NCBI GenBank assembly: GCA_029259775.1
Contig: JAJDEN010000020.1
Span: 204,846-268,845, forward strand
DNA length: 64,000 nucleotides
Reading direction: 5' to 3'
Source of the DNA: Planctomycetota bacterium
Lineage (GTDB): Bacteria > Planctomycetota > PLA2 > JAEUHO01
The notes beneath the pieces were generated by a model. That model had not been told where the DNA came from and did no database searches. It was given only the letters and a program-made list of their open reading frames with translations. The position numbers and the translations under genes are program-made. Positions within the stretch are counted from its first letter, which is position 1, and every line of letters starts with the position of its first letter. Below are positions 8,588 to 20,150 of the stretch, piece by piece.

Positions 8588-9493
8588 GTGCTTCTCATGC
8601 GACTCGAGCTTCGCCACGTCCTCTTGCGTGCCATCACCATCGGCATCGCTGTCTGCCTGCTTGCGGCCTGCTTGCCTGGGACCTGCCTTACGTCGGCGTC
8701 CGGCGACGAGAAGAAGGAGGCAGCCAAGAAGCCCCCCAAGAAACCGGCCAAGGAGCCGGCCAAGAAGTCGGCCAAGAAGGACGGCAAGAAGAAGGGGCCC
8801 GAGCCGTTCCCCGAGAGCTACACGATGAACAAGACCTCGTTCGAGGTCGCGGTCAAGGGCAAGGACCGAGGCACCATCGAGCGAGCCATCACGGCCCTGG
8901 CCAAGGCGGCGAGCAAGACCGAGCGCGAGGATGTCCGCAAGGACGCGCTGAAGCTGATCCGGCCCCACCTCAAGTACACGAAAGCCAAGGAGCACGTCTG
9001 TCTCGCGGCCATCAAGGCGCTCGGCGTGCTCAAGTTGAAGTACAGCTCCGCCTCCCTCATGGCGTTGGGCGAGAAGAGGCGCTCGAAGAGGATCCCGAGA
9101 CTCCTGCGCGCCAACGCGATCTACTCGATCGCCAAGATCCAGGACAAGCGCAGCATCGAGGTCGTGCTCGACTACCTGAAGTCCCCTCGACCGGACAAGA
9201 CGGCACGCTACCTGGCGGTGGCCGCGTCGCGGGCCGTGGGTCTCTACGCCACGCTCCCCGCGAAGAAGAAGTTCTGGGTGATGAAAGAGGTCATGAGGGC
9301 CTGGGCAGATCTCTTCAGCGCGGCCGGCGGGTACTTCATGACGAGCGCGGACGCCGCCGAGTGGTGGGGCGAGACCCACGCCCCCTTGGTCGACTCCTTC
9401 AACAAGGTGCTCAGCCGCCAGGTGAAGAACTACAAAGCGGCCGAACACTGGTGGCGCAAGAACCGCAAGAAGGTCCAAAAGGGCAAATGGTAG
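8588..9493 (+). CDS. Secreted HEAT-like repeat protein with lysine-rich linker
   Basis: Not a named family. The 301-residue protein begins with a signal peptide (a hydrophobic stretch within residues 12-30). It continues with a Lys/Ala/Pro-rich linker (residues 41-74: AAKKPPKKPAKEPAKKSAKK and more) that resembles histone H1 tails in composition. Residues 80-215 are short paired helices with Ala/Leu spacing typical of HEAT or Armadillo repeats, for example HVCLAAIKALGVLKLKYSSA and LLRANAIYSIAKIQDKRSIE. The C-terminus is Trp/Lys-rich. GTG 8588 and ATG 8597 are both possible starts. The role is unknown; a periplasmic scaffold is a guess. It converges with the sensor kinase gene, 34 bp away. Confidence 0.72.
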   Translation: MLLMRLELRHVLLRAITIGIAVCLLAACLPGTCLTSASGDEKKEAAKKPPKKPAKEPAKKSAKKDGKKKGPEPFPESYTMNKTSFEVAVKGKDRGTIERAITALAKAASKTEREDVRKDALKLIRPHLKYTKAKEHVCLAAIKALGVLKLKYSSASLMALGEKRRSKRIPRLLRANAIYSIAKIQDKRSIEVVLDYLKSPRPDKTARYLAVAASRAVGLYATLPAKKKFWVMKEVMRAWADLFSAAGGYFMTSADAAEWWGETHAPLVDSFNKVLSRQVKNYKAAEHWWRKNRKKVQKGKW

Positions 9494-9527
9494 CGGCTCG
9501 AGCTAGCCGCCCGAGGTCGCTCCGCGA

Positions 9528-11375
9528 TCAGAGGCGGAAGCGGACCTCGATGGTCGTACCGCGGCCTGGTTCGCTCGTAAGGATCACGCGCGCGTTGTGC
9601 GCGTCGGCGTAGCGCTTGACGAGCGCCAAGCCGATGCCGATCCCCGTGGCCGTGCGCGTCAGCTCGTCGCCGCCACGCTGGAACGGCTCGAACATCGCCT
9701 TCTGCGACTTCGCGGGGATGCCGACGCCCTGGTCCGCCACCGTCAGCACGACGCGCTCTCCGTCCCGGCGGATACCGACGCGCACGTCCTTCGTCTCCGA
9801 CTTGGCGCTGTATTTGATCGCGTTGTCGACCAGGTTGAGGACGAGCGGACGAAACAGCTTGGGGTCGAATGAAACGAGCGGGAGCCCGTCTTCGACCTCG
9901 GTACGCAGCGCGACGCCGGCCTCCTGCGCCGTCGTCTCGAGCAGCGCGACTGCGCTCGTGACCGCCTCCCCCATGTCCCCCTGCTGAGCATTCAGCTTGG
10001 CCATGCCCCGCTCGAGCGCAGCCAGGTCGAGCACCTGGTCCACGAGATGGCCGAGGCGCTCGGTCTCGTCGAGGATGCGTCCGGCGTACTGATCGGCCGC
10101 CTCGGGTGTCGCGACCCAGCCCTCGCGCAGCATGTCGGCGTACATGCGGATGCCCGTCAGCGGGGTCTTGAGCTCGTGCGTGATCGCCGCGATGAAGTCT
10201 TCCTTGCGGCGTGCGAGCAGGACCTCGCGGCGCACGCTGCGGACCAGCACGAAGAAGCCCACACCGACGACGCTGACCAGCCCGCCCACCAGCAGCAGGA
10301 AGCGGTTGCGCGCGTCTCGCCACGCCGCGTGGGCGAGGGCCAGATCGGCCCGGGTGGCCAGCTGCAAGGAGGCCGCCGTCCCCGGGACACGCCCCGGCGG
10401 CCGCGGCTCCGGCAGCGCGGTCGTCGCACCCAGCACGGCCGCCAGCGAGCCCGTGAACACACCGCGCCCCCGCAGGTTGCCAAGGTGGTCGGCGCGCACG
10501 ATCTGCGAAGAGCCGATGGACTCCCACGTCTCCGGGAACATCGAACTGGGATCGATGGCGTAGCCCTGGATCAACCAGCGGTCGCGCTTGATCTCGCGCC
10601 AGCGCACCTGTTCGGCGGCGACCCAGACCATGCGCCAGGCGATGAGGGCGGGGCCCTTGGCGTCCGCCGTGCGCGCCAGGTAGCGGAAGGGCGAGTAGCG
10701 CACATGCACGAGCGCCTCGCGCGCCCGTGTGCGGAAGTTCCGCAGGTACTGGACATCGCGCCGGTTGGCGGCGCGCTTCTCGAGCTCGAGTTCCTCCTGC
10801 AGCTGACCGCGCTCTTCATTGGCGGCCACCACGCGCTGGCTGTAGGTCTCGGTCCGGCCACGGCCCGTTCGCAGATCGACGGTGTTCGGCGCTTCGAGCA
10901 GCTTTCCGCGCAGCGCGGAGCGATAGCCCTCCTCGAGGCCGGCGCGCAGCTCCGTCCGGTCGGCCGGGAAGACCTCGGGCGTGCCGTAGGCCCTGCCACC
11001 AAAGAGCTCCCACTGGAAGTGGCCGATCACGCGCGCGTCGGCCGGCGCGCGGTTGAGAGGGCTCTCCTGGAAGCCCAGGCTCTGCACCACCTGGTCGCGC
11101 GGCAGGTAGGCGTCCTGATACTCGTAGTAGTGCCGCTTGGCCTCCGTCGCGCGTAGGCGCTCGAGATCGACGGCCGCGGCATCGAGGCGCTGCTTCAGGA
11201 CATCCTGCGCGCCACGATGCATCTCCCGGACCCGGAACTGGTGCTCCCGGACGACGCTGTTCCAGCCCAGGATGCAGAAGCCCACCGCCGGTCCGAGCAG
11301 GAGCAGCGCGAACAGGAGCAGCGGACGCCCCAGGGCGCCGCGCCGGCGGCGGGCACCGGCGTTCAGCCGCCCCAC
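9528..11375 (-). CDS. Membrane sensor histidine kinase
   Basis: A 615-residue kinase. Membrane helix 1 covers about residues 17-37 and helix 2 about 357-378, enclosing a roughly 320-residue extracytoplasmic sensor region without a family I recognise. Then come the H box FIAAITHELKTPL (phosphorylated His at residue 400), N box LNLVDNAIKYS, G1 VADQGVGIP, F box FEPFQRG and G2 GIGIGLALVKRYADAH. There is no clear HAMP domain; the second helix runs almost directly into the dimerisation helix. The GTG start at 11375 overlaps the response regulator's stop (TGA 11365-11363), so the pair is translationally coupled. The open frame upstream to 11504 is inside the regulator gene and was not used. Confidence 0.92.
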   Translation of the reverse strand: MGRLNAGARRRRGALGRPLLLFALLLLGPAVGFCILGWNSVVREHQFRVREMHRGAQDVLKQRLDAAAVDLERLRATEAKRHYYEYQDAYLPRDQVVQSLGFQESPLNRAPADARVIGHFQWELFGGRAYGTPEVFPADRTELRAGLEEGYRSALRGKLLEAPNTVDLRTGRGRTETYSQRVVAANEERGQLQEELELEKRAANRRDVQYLRNFRTRAREALVHVRYSPFRYLARTADAKGPALIAWRMVWVAAEQVRWREIKRDRWLIQGYAIDPSSMFPETWESIGSSQIVRADHLGNLRGRGVFTGSLAAVLGATTALPEPRPPGRVPGTAASLQLATRADLALAHAAWRDARNRFLLLVGGLVSVVGVGFFVLVRSVRREVLLARRKEDFIAAITHELKTPLTGIRMYADMLREGWVATPEAADQYAGRILDETERLGHLVDQVLDLAALERGMAKLNAQQGDMGEAVTSAVALLETTAQEAGVALRTEVEDGLPLVSFDPKLFRPLVLNLVDNAIKYSAKSETKDVRVGIRRDGERVVLTVADQGVGIPAKSQKAMFEPFQRGGDELTRTATGIGIGLALVKRYADAHNARVILTSEPGRGTTIEVRFRL

Positions 11376-12058
11376 CGATAGCCCTTGCCACGCACCGTCT
11401 TCACGATGTGGGGGTCCGCGGGGTTGCGCTCGACCTTCTTGCGCAGCGCTGCGAGCGTGTTGTCGACGGTGCGTGTCTCGACGTTGGCCGTCGGGTACTT
11501 CCACACTTCCAGCAGGAACTCGTCCCGCGTCACGACGTTGCCCTGGTGCGAGCGCAAGTAGAGAAGGATCTCCCCTTCGCGTGGCGTGAGCGGGATCTCC
11601 TCCTCGCCGCGCATCATGAGGAGGCGCCCGAGGTCGAACACGGCGTCGTCGATCTCGAAGGTGTCCCCGTCGCCGCGGTCCATGCGCGTGCGCCGCACCT
11701 GCGCCCCGACGCGTGCGACGAGCTCGCGGATGGAGAACGGCTTCGTGACGTAGTCGTCGGCACCAAGCTTGAGACCCTCGACCTTGTCGTCTTCGGCGCC
11801 CTTGGCGGTGAGCATGATGGTCGGCAGGCGCGAGCCCTCGCCGCGCAGCGCCTCCATGACCTCGAACCCGCTCATCTCGGGGAGCATGATGTCGAGCAAC
11901 ATCACGTCGTAGGCGCCGCGACGCGCGGCCTTGAGGCCGGCCGCGCCGTCTTCGACCACGTCACATTCGTAGCCTTGGAAACGCAGGGCTTCGGCGATGC
12001 CCGTGGCCAGGACGGGTTCGTCCTCGACGATGAGGACACGCGGCTTCTCCAGGGTCAT
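11363..12058 (-). CDS. OmpR/PhoB-family response regulator
   Basis: A 231-residue regulator. The receiver has the acidic pair VEDE (residues 11-14), phosphoacceptor D56 in LLDIMLP, T84 in MLTAKG and K106 in YVTKPF. A winged-helix DNA-binding domain follows, with VVTRDEFLLEVW and TVDNTLAALRKKVE and ending VRGKGYRWGG. The ATG at 12058 is preceded by a near-ideal AGGAGGT seven bases upstream. An in-frame ATG at 12097 overlaps the previous gene's stop but has no such site. It is the partner of the downstream kinase. Lying directly behind a VIT/vWA gene, it may control that gene or respond to the same envelope signal; this is inference. Confidence 0.95.
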   Translation of the reverse strand: MTLEKPRVLIVEDEPVLATGIAEALRFQGYECDVVEDGAAGLKAARRGAYDVMLLDIMLPEMSGFEVMEALRGEGSRLPTIMLTAKGAEDDKVEGLKLGADDYVTKPFSIRELVARVGAQVRRTRMDRGDGDTFEIDDAVFDLGRLLMMRGEEEIPLTPREGEILLYLRSHQGNVVTRDEFLLEVWKYPTANVETRTVDNTLAALRKKVERNPADPHIVKTVRGKGYRWGG

Positions 12059-12096
12059 GTCGAGGACCTCCTGCATGAGCTTACCCGTGCCGTCCA

Positions 12097-14346
12097 TCAC
12101 TTCGCGTCCACGATCCGGACCACGCGGCCCTGCAGGCGCAGCAGCAGCGGCCCTGCCTGGGCCAAGCGCGCGCGCTCGTCCCCGTCGGTCGTCTTGAGCA
12201 GCTCGAAGAAGCGCGGCGTCCAGCGCTCGACGACCTCCTCGGGCTTGGCTGCGTCCGGAACGTCGACATCGACCCAGCCGATCTTCGTGCCGCGGAAGTA
12301 GAAGGTGCGGTTGCGGACGACGTGCACGCCGCTCAGCTCGACACGGCGCACGTCCCGATCGCCCGCGGTGCTGAGGAAGTAGCCGCCTGCGGCCTGGGGA
12401 GCCCGCGCGGCGCCGCGGCGCGTGACCTGGTTGGCGGACTGGGCCCACCCGGAGCCGCCCACCTCCCGACCGGCGAGGCCGTCAATGTTCTTCTGCGCGC
12501 GCCGCCGGTTCACGGCGTGGGCCGAGTGGCTCACGCCGGTCTCGTCGGCGAGGAAGGACGTGTACTCCGTGAGGATGCCGAACTTCGTCGACAGCCGGAC
12601 GATCTCGTTTACGAGCTCGGGGTCGCGCTGCTTGTGGAGGCGGATCGAATCGAGCAGCTCGGCGATGCGCCGGGTCGCCCAGACGCGGGCGGGGAAGTCG
12701 TTGCGCAAGCCGGCGCCCTGGCGCGCGGCCGTGAGCGAGTAGTGGAACTCGAGCTCGAGCGCGCCGTCACGTCCGGCCAGCACCAGCTCGGCCGGGCCGC
12801 CGGCGCCGTAGCGTCCCGCCAGCACGATCTCGCTGCCGCGGAACACGTCCGGCAGCTGCCGCGGGAGCGGGTCGGACGCCTGCATGCCACGCGCCGTCAG
12901 CGTGACGTCCGTCAGCACGGGGTAGCGGATCTTGTCGTAGAGGCCCGAGACCTTCAGCTCGACGTTCTCGCGCGGGCGGACGAAGGCCGGTGCGCCCTTG
13001 TTCGCCAGTGCGATGCGATCGAGCAGCACGGTGTTGACGTCGACGCCGACACCGAGCACGAACACCCGCGTGGTGCCGTCGGCGTTCGCCTGCTTCGCGG
13101 ATGCGAGGATCTTGTCAGGCTCCTGCACGCCCATCGTCGGACGACCGTCGGTGAGGAACATCACGACGGAGGGCATGTCGGGAGGATGGGGCGCACGCAG
13201 CGCGGCTCGCAAGGCGCCTTCGATGTTGGTGCCGCCTTCCGCCTGCAGCCGGTCGACGAAGGCCAGGGCCTCCTTGCGGGCGGCCGGTTTGCCGACGCGC
13301 GGGCGCTCCCACAGTGGCTGCACGGCGCTGTGGTAGGCGATGACGTTGAACCGATCGCCCTCGTTGAGGGCGCCGATCACCTGCTTCAGGGCGGCGCGTA
13401 CCTGCTCGATCTTCTCGCCGGCCATGGAGCCGGAGGTGTCGACGACGAACGTGATGTTCTTGGGCCGGGGCACGAGTTCCTGGGCGGTGGGCACGCGCGG
13501 GGTCGCCAGGAACAGGAAGTAGCCCTGTGCTTCGTGCTTCGGCCAGTACGTCAGCAGGGACGCACCGATGCGGCGACTCGTCGTACTCCAGTAGAGGAGG
13601 AAGTCACCGCGCTCGCCGCGCGTGGAGCTCTCGAACGAGATCAGCGCGTGGTTCTTCGCCTTGCGGACGACCGCGACGTCGTGCGTGGGGCTGTAGATGG
13701 GTCCGATGGGCGCCTTGGTCTGCACGTCGGCGCGGAGGATCATCGTGGCGATCGGCCGTGCGGAGAGGCGCGTCGAGCCCAGGGGGTGGGCCAACTCGAC
13801 GAGGCCGCTGTCGGCGCTCAGGGTCTGGTCGTACTTCAGGACGAGCTTGCGCGTCTGCCCGGCGGGAATCGGGAACACGCGCACGCGGTAGAAGTTCTGG
13901 CCGAGGTACTGCAGGAGCGCCGGATCCCGGCGCTCGCGCACGATCTGCTCGTAGACGCGCAGTGCGTCGGTGTCGCGCAGGAGCCGGCCCTCGAGGCCCT
14001 TGCTGCCCTCGAACAGCGTGATCGAGGAGACCATCGCGCCGCGCGGCAGGGGGAAGATGTAGTCGGCCTCCAGGGTGGCCGCGGTGAGGTTGCGAAACAC
14101 CTGCTGGACCGTGACGCGTGCGTGCGGGCCGCGTACGACGGCGTCGACCTCGTAGCGGTCGATGCTCCAGCCGCCGCGCACCGCGCGGGACGCCTCCACC
14201 GGGACCAGGAAGCCGGACGCCTCGGCGGCCGGCGCCGTCCCCGCGAAGAGCGCCAGCAGGACGGCCAGGGCGGGCACGGGGCGCAGCAGCGGCGCCAGAC
14301 GGCGAGGCGGGGTCGCGGGGGTGGTCAGCGGGAACGGGCGGGGCAT
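12097..14346 (-). CDS. Secreted VIT and von Willebrand A domain protein
   Basis: A 749-residue protein of the inter-alpha-trypsin-inhibitor-like type. Residues 1-45 hold an Arg-rich leader and hydrophobic signal (LAVLLALFAGTAPAAEA). A VIT domain follows (about 60-190; VQQVFRNLTAATLEADYIFPLP, shown in the motif FRNLTAATLEADYIFPL). Next is a vWA domain whose MIDAS motif DTSGSM is intact, with downstream FLTDGRPTMG. The C-terminal 250 residues have no recognised domain. ATG 14346 has GGAG shortly upstream; a longer frame to 14439 starts before the probable promoter. VIT/vWA proteins bind ligands in a metal-dependent way, and bacterial ones are usually secreted or membrane-linked. It is first in an operon with the regulator and kinase. 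Confidence 0.88.
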   Translation of the reverse strand: MPRPFPLTTPATPPRRLAPLLRPVPALAVLLALFAGTAPAAEASGFLVPVEASRAVRGGWSIDRYEVDAVVRGPHARVTVQQVFRNLTAATLEADYIFPLPRGAMVSSITLFEGSKGLEGRLLRDTDALRVYEQIVRERRDPALLQYLGQNFYRVRVFPIPAGQTRKLVLKYDQTLSADSGLVELAHPLGSTRLSARPIATMILRADVQTKAPIGPIYSPTHDVAVVRKAKNHALISFESSTRGERGDFLLYWSTTSRRIGASLLTYWPKHEAQGYFLFLATPRVPTAQELVPRPKNITFVVDTSGSMAGEKIEQVRAALKQVIGALNEGDRFNVIAYHSAVQPLWERPRVGKPAARKEALAFVDRLQAEGGTNIEGALRAALRAPHPPDMPSVVMFLTDGRPTMGVQEPDKILASAKQANADGTTRVFVLGVGVDVNTVLLDRIALANKGAPAFVRPRENVELKVSGLYDKIRYPVLTDVTLTARGMQASDPLPRQLPDVFRGSEIVLAGRYGAGGPAELVLAGRDGALELEFHYSLTAARQGAGLRNDFPARVWATRRIAELLDSIRLHKQRDPELVNEIVRLSTKFGILTEYTSFLADETGVSHSAHAVNRRRAQKNIDGLAGREVGGSGWAQSANQVTRRGAARAPQAAGGYFLSTAGDRDVRRVELSGVHVVRNRTFYFRGTKIGWVDVDVPDAAKPEEVVERWTPRFFELLKTTDGDERARLAQAGPLLLRLQGRVVRIVDAK

Positions 14347-14455
14347 CGTGGGATCTCCAAGCACGGTGTACCCCGTTGGCGACGCGTGAGGGGCAAAGGT
14401 TCTGCAAAACGCCCATGCGACACAAGCTACTTCTGACAAAGGACTTGCGTCGACC

Positions 14456-14908
14456 TCAGAGAACCCGGCCGGCCTCGCAGTCGAGCACGAACGTCACGGG
14501 CCCGTCGTTGACGAGATCGACCGCCATCCGCGCCGCGAAGCGTCCGGTGGCCACCTCCAAGCCGGTCGCGGCCAGCCCCTCCGCGATGCGCAGATAGAGC
14601 GCCTCGGCGCGCGCGGGGTCCTCCGCACGTTCGAAGCCCGGCCGGTTGCCCTTGCGCAGCGTGCCCGCGAGCGTGAACTGGCTCACCACCAGGCAGGCGC
14701 CGTCCACGGCGGCCAGGGTCAGGTCCAGGGGCGTGCGGCCAGGGAAGAATCGCAGCGCGGTGATCTTGCGGACGAGCGCATCGGCGTCGGCCTCGGTATC
14801 CCCCTTGGCCACCCCGACGAGAAGAAGGACACCGCGGCCGATCCGACCGACCACCACTTCGTCCACCCGGACGGAGGCTTCCTGGACTCGCTGCAGCACG
14901 ATTCGCAC
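14456..14908 (-). CDS. dtd: D-aminoacyl-tRNA deacylase
   Basis: Removes D-amino acids, and glycine, mischarged on tRNA; a cytoplasmic homodimer. The 150 residues match the family length. Both diagnostic motifs are present: SQFTL around residue 80, and NDGPVTF near the C-terminus in place of NSGPVT; the cis Gly-Pro pair is intact. The start is GTG at 14908 giving MRIVLQRV, the family's usual beginning. It diverges from dgt across 24 bp, so the two promoters must overlap the genes or be very compact. Downstream lies the vWA operon after a 109-bp gap in which TTGTCA and TTGTGT on the minus strand could be -35 boxes, though no good -10 follows. Confidence 0.93.
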   Translation of the reverse strand: MRIVLQRVQEASVRVDEVVVGRIGRGVLLLVGVAKGDTEADADALVRKITALRFFPGRTPLDLTLAAVDGACLVVSQFTLAGTLRKGNRPGFERAEDPARAEALYLRIAEGLAATGLEVATGRFAARMAVDLVNDGPVTFVLDCEAGRVL

Positions 14909-14932
14909 GACCGCCAGAGTAGGCTAACGACG

Positions 14933-16084
14933 ATGACGAAGGCGACTGACGAACTGGGCCCCGTGACCCGCGAAGAGCTGGAGGCCCGCGAAGACGCGCT
15001 GCTCCGGCCGCAAGCCATGCGCTGCAGCCTGACCAAGGGCCGCGTGCACGACGAGCCCGAGCATGTCTACCGCACGGCCTACATGCGCGACCGGGACCGC
15101 ATCATCCACGCCTCCGCCTTCCGGAAGCTGGAGTACAAGACCCAGGTCTTCGTGAACCACGAGGGCGACTACTACCGCACGCGGCTGACGCACACGATCG
15201 AAGTGGCGCAGATCGCACGCACGGCAGCCCGCGCCCTGCGGCTCAACGAGGACCTGACCGAGACGATCGCGCTGTCCCACGATCTCGGGCACGGCCCCTT
15301 CGGCCACAAGGGCGAGTACGTGCTCCAGGAGCTGATGGCGGATCACGGCGGCTTCGAGCACAACGCCCACGGCCTGCGGGTCGTGGATGTCCTCGAGCAT
15401 CGCTACCCGCGCTGGCGCGGCCTCAACCTGAGTCACGAAGTGCGCGAGGCCTTCGCGCTCCACAGCCCCCGCGACACCGCCGGCCTGGGCTTCGAGAAGG
15501 GACTCCAGCCCTCCCTCGAGGCGCAGCTGGTCGACGTGTGCGATTCGCTCGCCTACGTCGCCCACGACTGCGACGACGGCATCATGTCGCGACGCGTCAC
15601 AGCCGAAGAACTGCGGACCACGGAGCTTTGGAGCGAGCACTGGGACCGGACCCTGGCCGAGGAAACGGATCTGCCGGAGCGTCTGCAGGTCGCGGCCACG
15701 GTGAAGCGACTCATCAACGCCGGCGTCACGAACCTGGTGGAGTCCACGCGCGAGCGGATCGCCGCGTCCGGGGTCCGCTCGGCGGCGGAGGTGCAGGGGC
15801 ACGAACGCCGCCTGGTGGGCTTCTCCCAGCCCATGCACCGCCTCCAGCGCAGCCTCTCGCGCTACCTCTACGAGCACTTCTACTGCCACCCGAGCCTGAT
15901 GCGCATGGGTGTGCGCGCGCGACGCCTCCTGACCGCGATCTTCTCTGCGCACCAGAGCGAGCCCCGTCTGCTCAGCCGCGAGCAGCGGGCGTGGGCCGAG
16001 GAGGTGGGGCTCGAGCGCGCGATCTGCGACCACATCGCCTCCATGAGCGACCGCGAGGCCCTCGACGAGCACGCCAGCCTCTAG
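14933..16084 (+). CDS. dgt: Deoxyguanosinetriphosphate triphosphohydrolase-like HD protein
   Basis: Hydrolyses dNTPs to deoxynucleosides and tripolyphosphate, adjusting dNTP pools. The 383-residue protein carries the HD-domain metal site: RTRLTHTIEVAQ, SHDLGHGPFGHKGE and the later Asp in DVCDSLAYVAHDCDD. The N-terminal DRDRIIHASAFRKLEYKTQVF is typical of the short dGTPase type 2 family. Residues 240-383 are helical and conserved in length. The ATG at 14933 is close behind the divergent dtd start. Substrate preference among dNTPs cannot be read from sequence. Confidence 0.92.
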   Translation: MTKATDELGPVTREELEAREDALLRPQAMRCSLTKGRVHDEPEHVYRTAYMRDRDRIIHASAFRKLEYKTQVFVNHEGDYYRTRLTHTIEVAQIARTAARALRLNEDLTETIALSHDLGHGPFGHKGEYVLQELMADHGGFEHNAHGLRVVDVLEHRYPRWRGLNLSHEVREAFALHSPRDTAGLGFEKGLQPSLEAQLVDVCDSLAYVAHDCDDGIMSRRVTAEELRTTELWSEHWDRTLAEETDLPERLQVAATVKRLINAGVTNLVESTRERIAASGVRSAAEVQGHERRLVGFSQPMHRLQRSLSRYLYEHFYCHPSLMRMGVRARRLLTAIFSAHQSEPRLLSREQRAWAEEVGLERAICDHIASMSDREALDEHASL

Positions 16085-16295
16085 GTTGCCCCCGACCGCC
16101 CTGGGCCGAGGCCCTCGCCACCGGAAGGGCCGAGCCAAGAGTCTGCATCCCGGCGGCGTGGCGCTACCGTCTGCTGCGCGGTTCGCCGTGGGGAGAACCG
16201 CACCGGAGGTCGGCCCGCCGGGTGGGCTTCCGGACGCCCCGGCCTGCGGACCCTGCCGCACGCCTGGCCAGTTGCGCACCATCCCCTGGAGCCGC

Positions 16296-17501
16296 ATGCC
16301 CGACGCCCTACCCGACGCCACGGACGTGCAGGACGCCGCCCTACCCGAGCATCGGGCCTCGCTGGCGAACCTGCAACGCGTGATCGGGGACGTCGGCGGC
16401 CACCTCGGCGGTCCCACGCTCATCTGCGTGGGCGGACTGCACGGCAACGAGCCGTCCGGCGTCCACGGCCTGCGACGGGTCGTCCGGGCGCTCGTCGAGA
16501 ACCCGCACGGACTTCAGGGGCGCATGCTCGCGCTATCTGGCAACCGCGCGGCGCTCGAGGCCGATCAACGCTACTTCGAGCACGACCTCAACCGCGCCTG
16601 GACGCCGCAGCGCCTCGCGCTTGTCCATGCCCGCGACGACGCGTTGTCGTACGAGGACGCCGAGCTCCGCGATCTCGAAGCCCTGATCGGCCAGGCCGTG
16701 GACGCGGCGCCGGGCTACGCCGCCGTGTTCGACCTGCACTCGACCTCGGGCGGCGGACCGCCCTTCGTCACGATGGACGACACGCTGTCCAACCGCGCGC
16801 TCGCATTCCAGATCCCGGCTCCACATGTGTTGGGGCTGGAAGAGGAACTCGCGGGCACGATGCTCGGCTACTGGATCGAGCGCGGCGTCCCGGCGGTGGG
16901 CTTCGAGTCCGGCCAGCACAGCGATCCCGGCAGCGTCGACCGCGCCGAAGCCGCGGTGTGGATCACGCTCGAGTCCTCGGGCGTCCTGGCCTCGGGCGCA
17001 CGCAGCGAAGTGGCCGCCGCGCGGGACCTGCTGAACACGACCGCCGCCGGCCTGCCCAAGGTCGTCGAGGTCCGCTACCGCGAGCCCGTCCATCTGGGCG
17101 TGCCGTTTCGCATGCGTCCGGGCTACGTGAGCTTCCAGTCGGTGCGGCGCGGCGACCAACTCGCGACGAACGGCACGGATGCGATCACGGCGCCCGAGAG
17201 CGGACTGATCCTCATGCCGCTCTACCAGACCCAAGGCGAGGACGGCTTCTTCATCGTCCGCCCCGTGCGCTCGTTCTGGCTGCGGATCAGCGCGATGCTG
17301 CGCCACCTGCGCATGGATCGCATCGCGCACTGGCTACCGGGCGTGAAGCGCCACCCGGAGCTCGAGGGGGCGTTCCTCGTCAACCGCAAGCGCGCACGCG
17401 CATTCGCCCTCGAGATCTTCCATCTCCTGGGCTTCCGCAAGCGGGTCATGTCGAAGGAGACGCTCGTCGTGACGCCCCGCGAGCGACGCCGCCGGCGCTG
17501 A
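16296..17501 (+). CDS. Succinylglutamate desuccinylase/aspartoacylase-family zinc hydrolase
   Basis: A 401-residue zinc carboxypeptidase-fold amidohydrolase of the AstE/AspA type. Zinc and catalytic motifs seen are GGLHGNEPSG (HxxE), FEHDLNRAW, and FDLHSTSGGGPPF. A second beta domain follows residue 260, including PVHLGVPFRMRPGY and ESGLILMP. Such enzymes release a free amino acid or acid from an N-acyl group; the substrate here is unknown, as no arginine-catabolism genes are close. ATG 16296 is chosen because GGAG sits five bases upstream and family similarity begins after it; the frame is open to 16086 but encodes Pro/Gly/Arg-rich filler. It ends three bases from a possible convergent reading frame. 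Confidence 0.85.
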   Translation: MPDALPDATDVQDAALPEHRASLANLQRVIGDVGGHLGGPTLICVGGLHGNEPSGVHGLRRVVRALVENPHGLQGRMLALSGNRAALEADQRYFEHDLNRAWTPQRLALVHARDDALSYEDAELRDLEALIGQAVDAAPGYAAVFDLHSTSGGGPPFVTMDDTLSNRALAFQIPAPHVLGLEEELAGTMLGYWIERGVPAVGFESGQHSDPGSVDRAEAAVWITLESSGVLASGARSEVAAARDLLNTTAAGLPKVVEVRYREPVHLGVPFRMRPGYVSFQSVRRGDQLATNGTDAITAPESGLILMPLYQTQGEDGFFIVRPVRSFWLRISAMLRHLRMDRIAHWLPGVKRHPELEGAFLVNRKRARAFALEIFHLLGFRKRVMSKETLVVTPRERRRRR

Positions 17502-17504
17502 GTG

Positions 17505-17831
17505 CTACGAAGCCGCCGAGTCGGGCCACGCCGCGGCAGGGGTCGCTTCCGCGTCTGCGACCCGACCGGGGGCGTCGCGCCGGCGGAGAGATCCGCGACG
17601 TCGAACCGCCGCTCGTGAATCACAGCAAGGTGGGCCTGCGTTCCTGGATGCACGTAACGAAGGACGAACAGGGACGCCGCGGCAAGAACGCAAGCCACGC
17701 CCCACAAGGGGTACGTACGCTTGCGCGTGCTCGAGGCCGTGTGCGAAGCTCTCGACGGCGGGATCGGCGTCCCGTCGCCGGATCCCCTGAACGCCGGACC
17801 CGGCGCTTCGCCGGACTGATGATGGCCCCGC

Positions 17832-17833
<2 letters not shown>
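17505..17833 (-). pseudogene. Possible small single-helix membrane protein, interrupted by a frameshift
   Basis: This otherwise gene-free 330 bp holds a minus-strand frame starting ATG at 17833. It encodes about 45 polar residues, then KRTYPLWGVACVLAAASLFV with RYVHP, a good single membrane helix with a basic inner flank. That frame later turns Arg-rich and runs antisense into the hydrolase gene. Shifting one base at the five-G run 17568-17572 moves into a frame with acidic, Ala-rich coding-like sequence ending VADAEATPAAAWPDSAAS and a TAG at 17507-17505, just three bases from the convergent hydrolase stop. This suggests a small gene with a frameshift or sequencing error. The start overlaps the divergent ppk ATG. 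Confidence is low; it may be chance. Confidence 0.3.
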
Positions 17834-20138
<2,305 letters not shown>

Positions 20139-20150
20139 CCAGGCCGGCGA

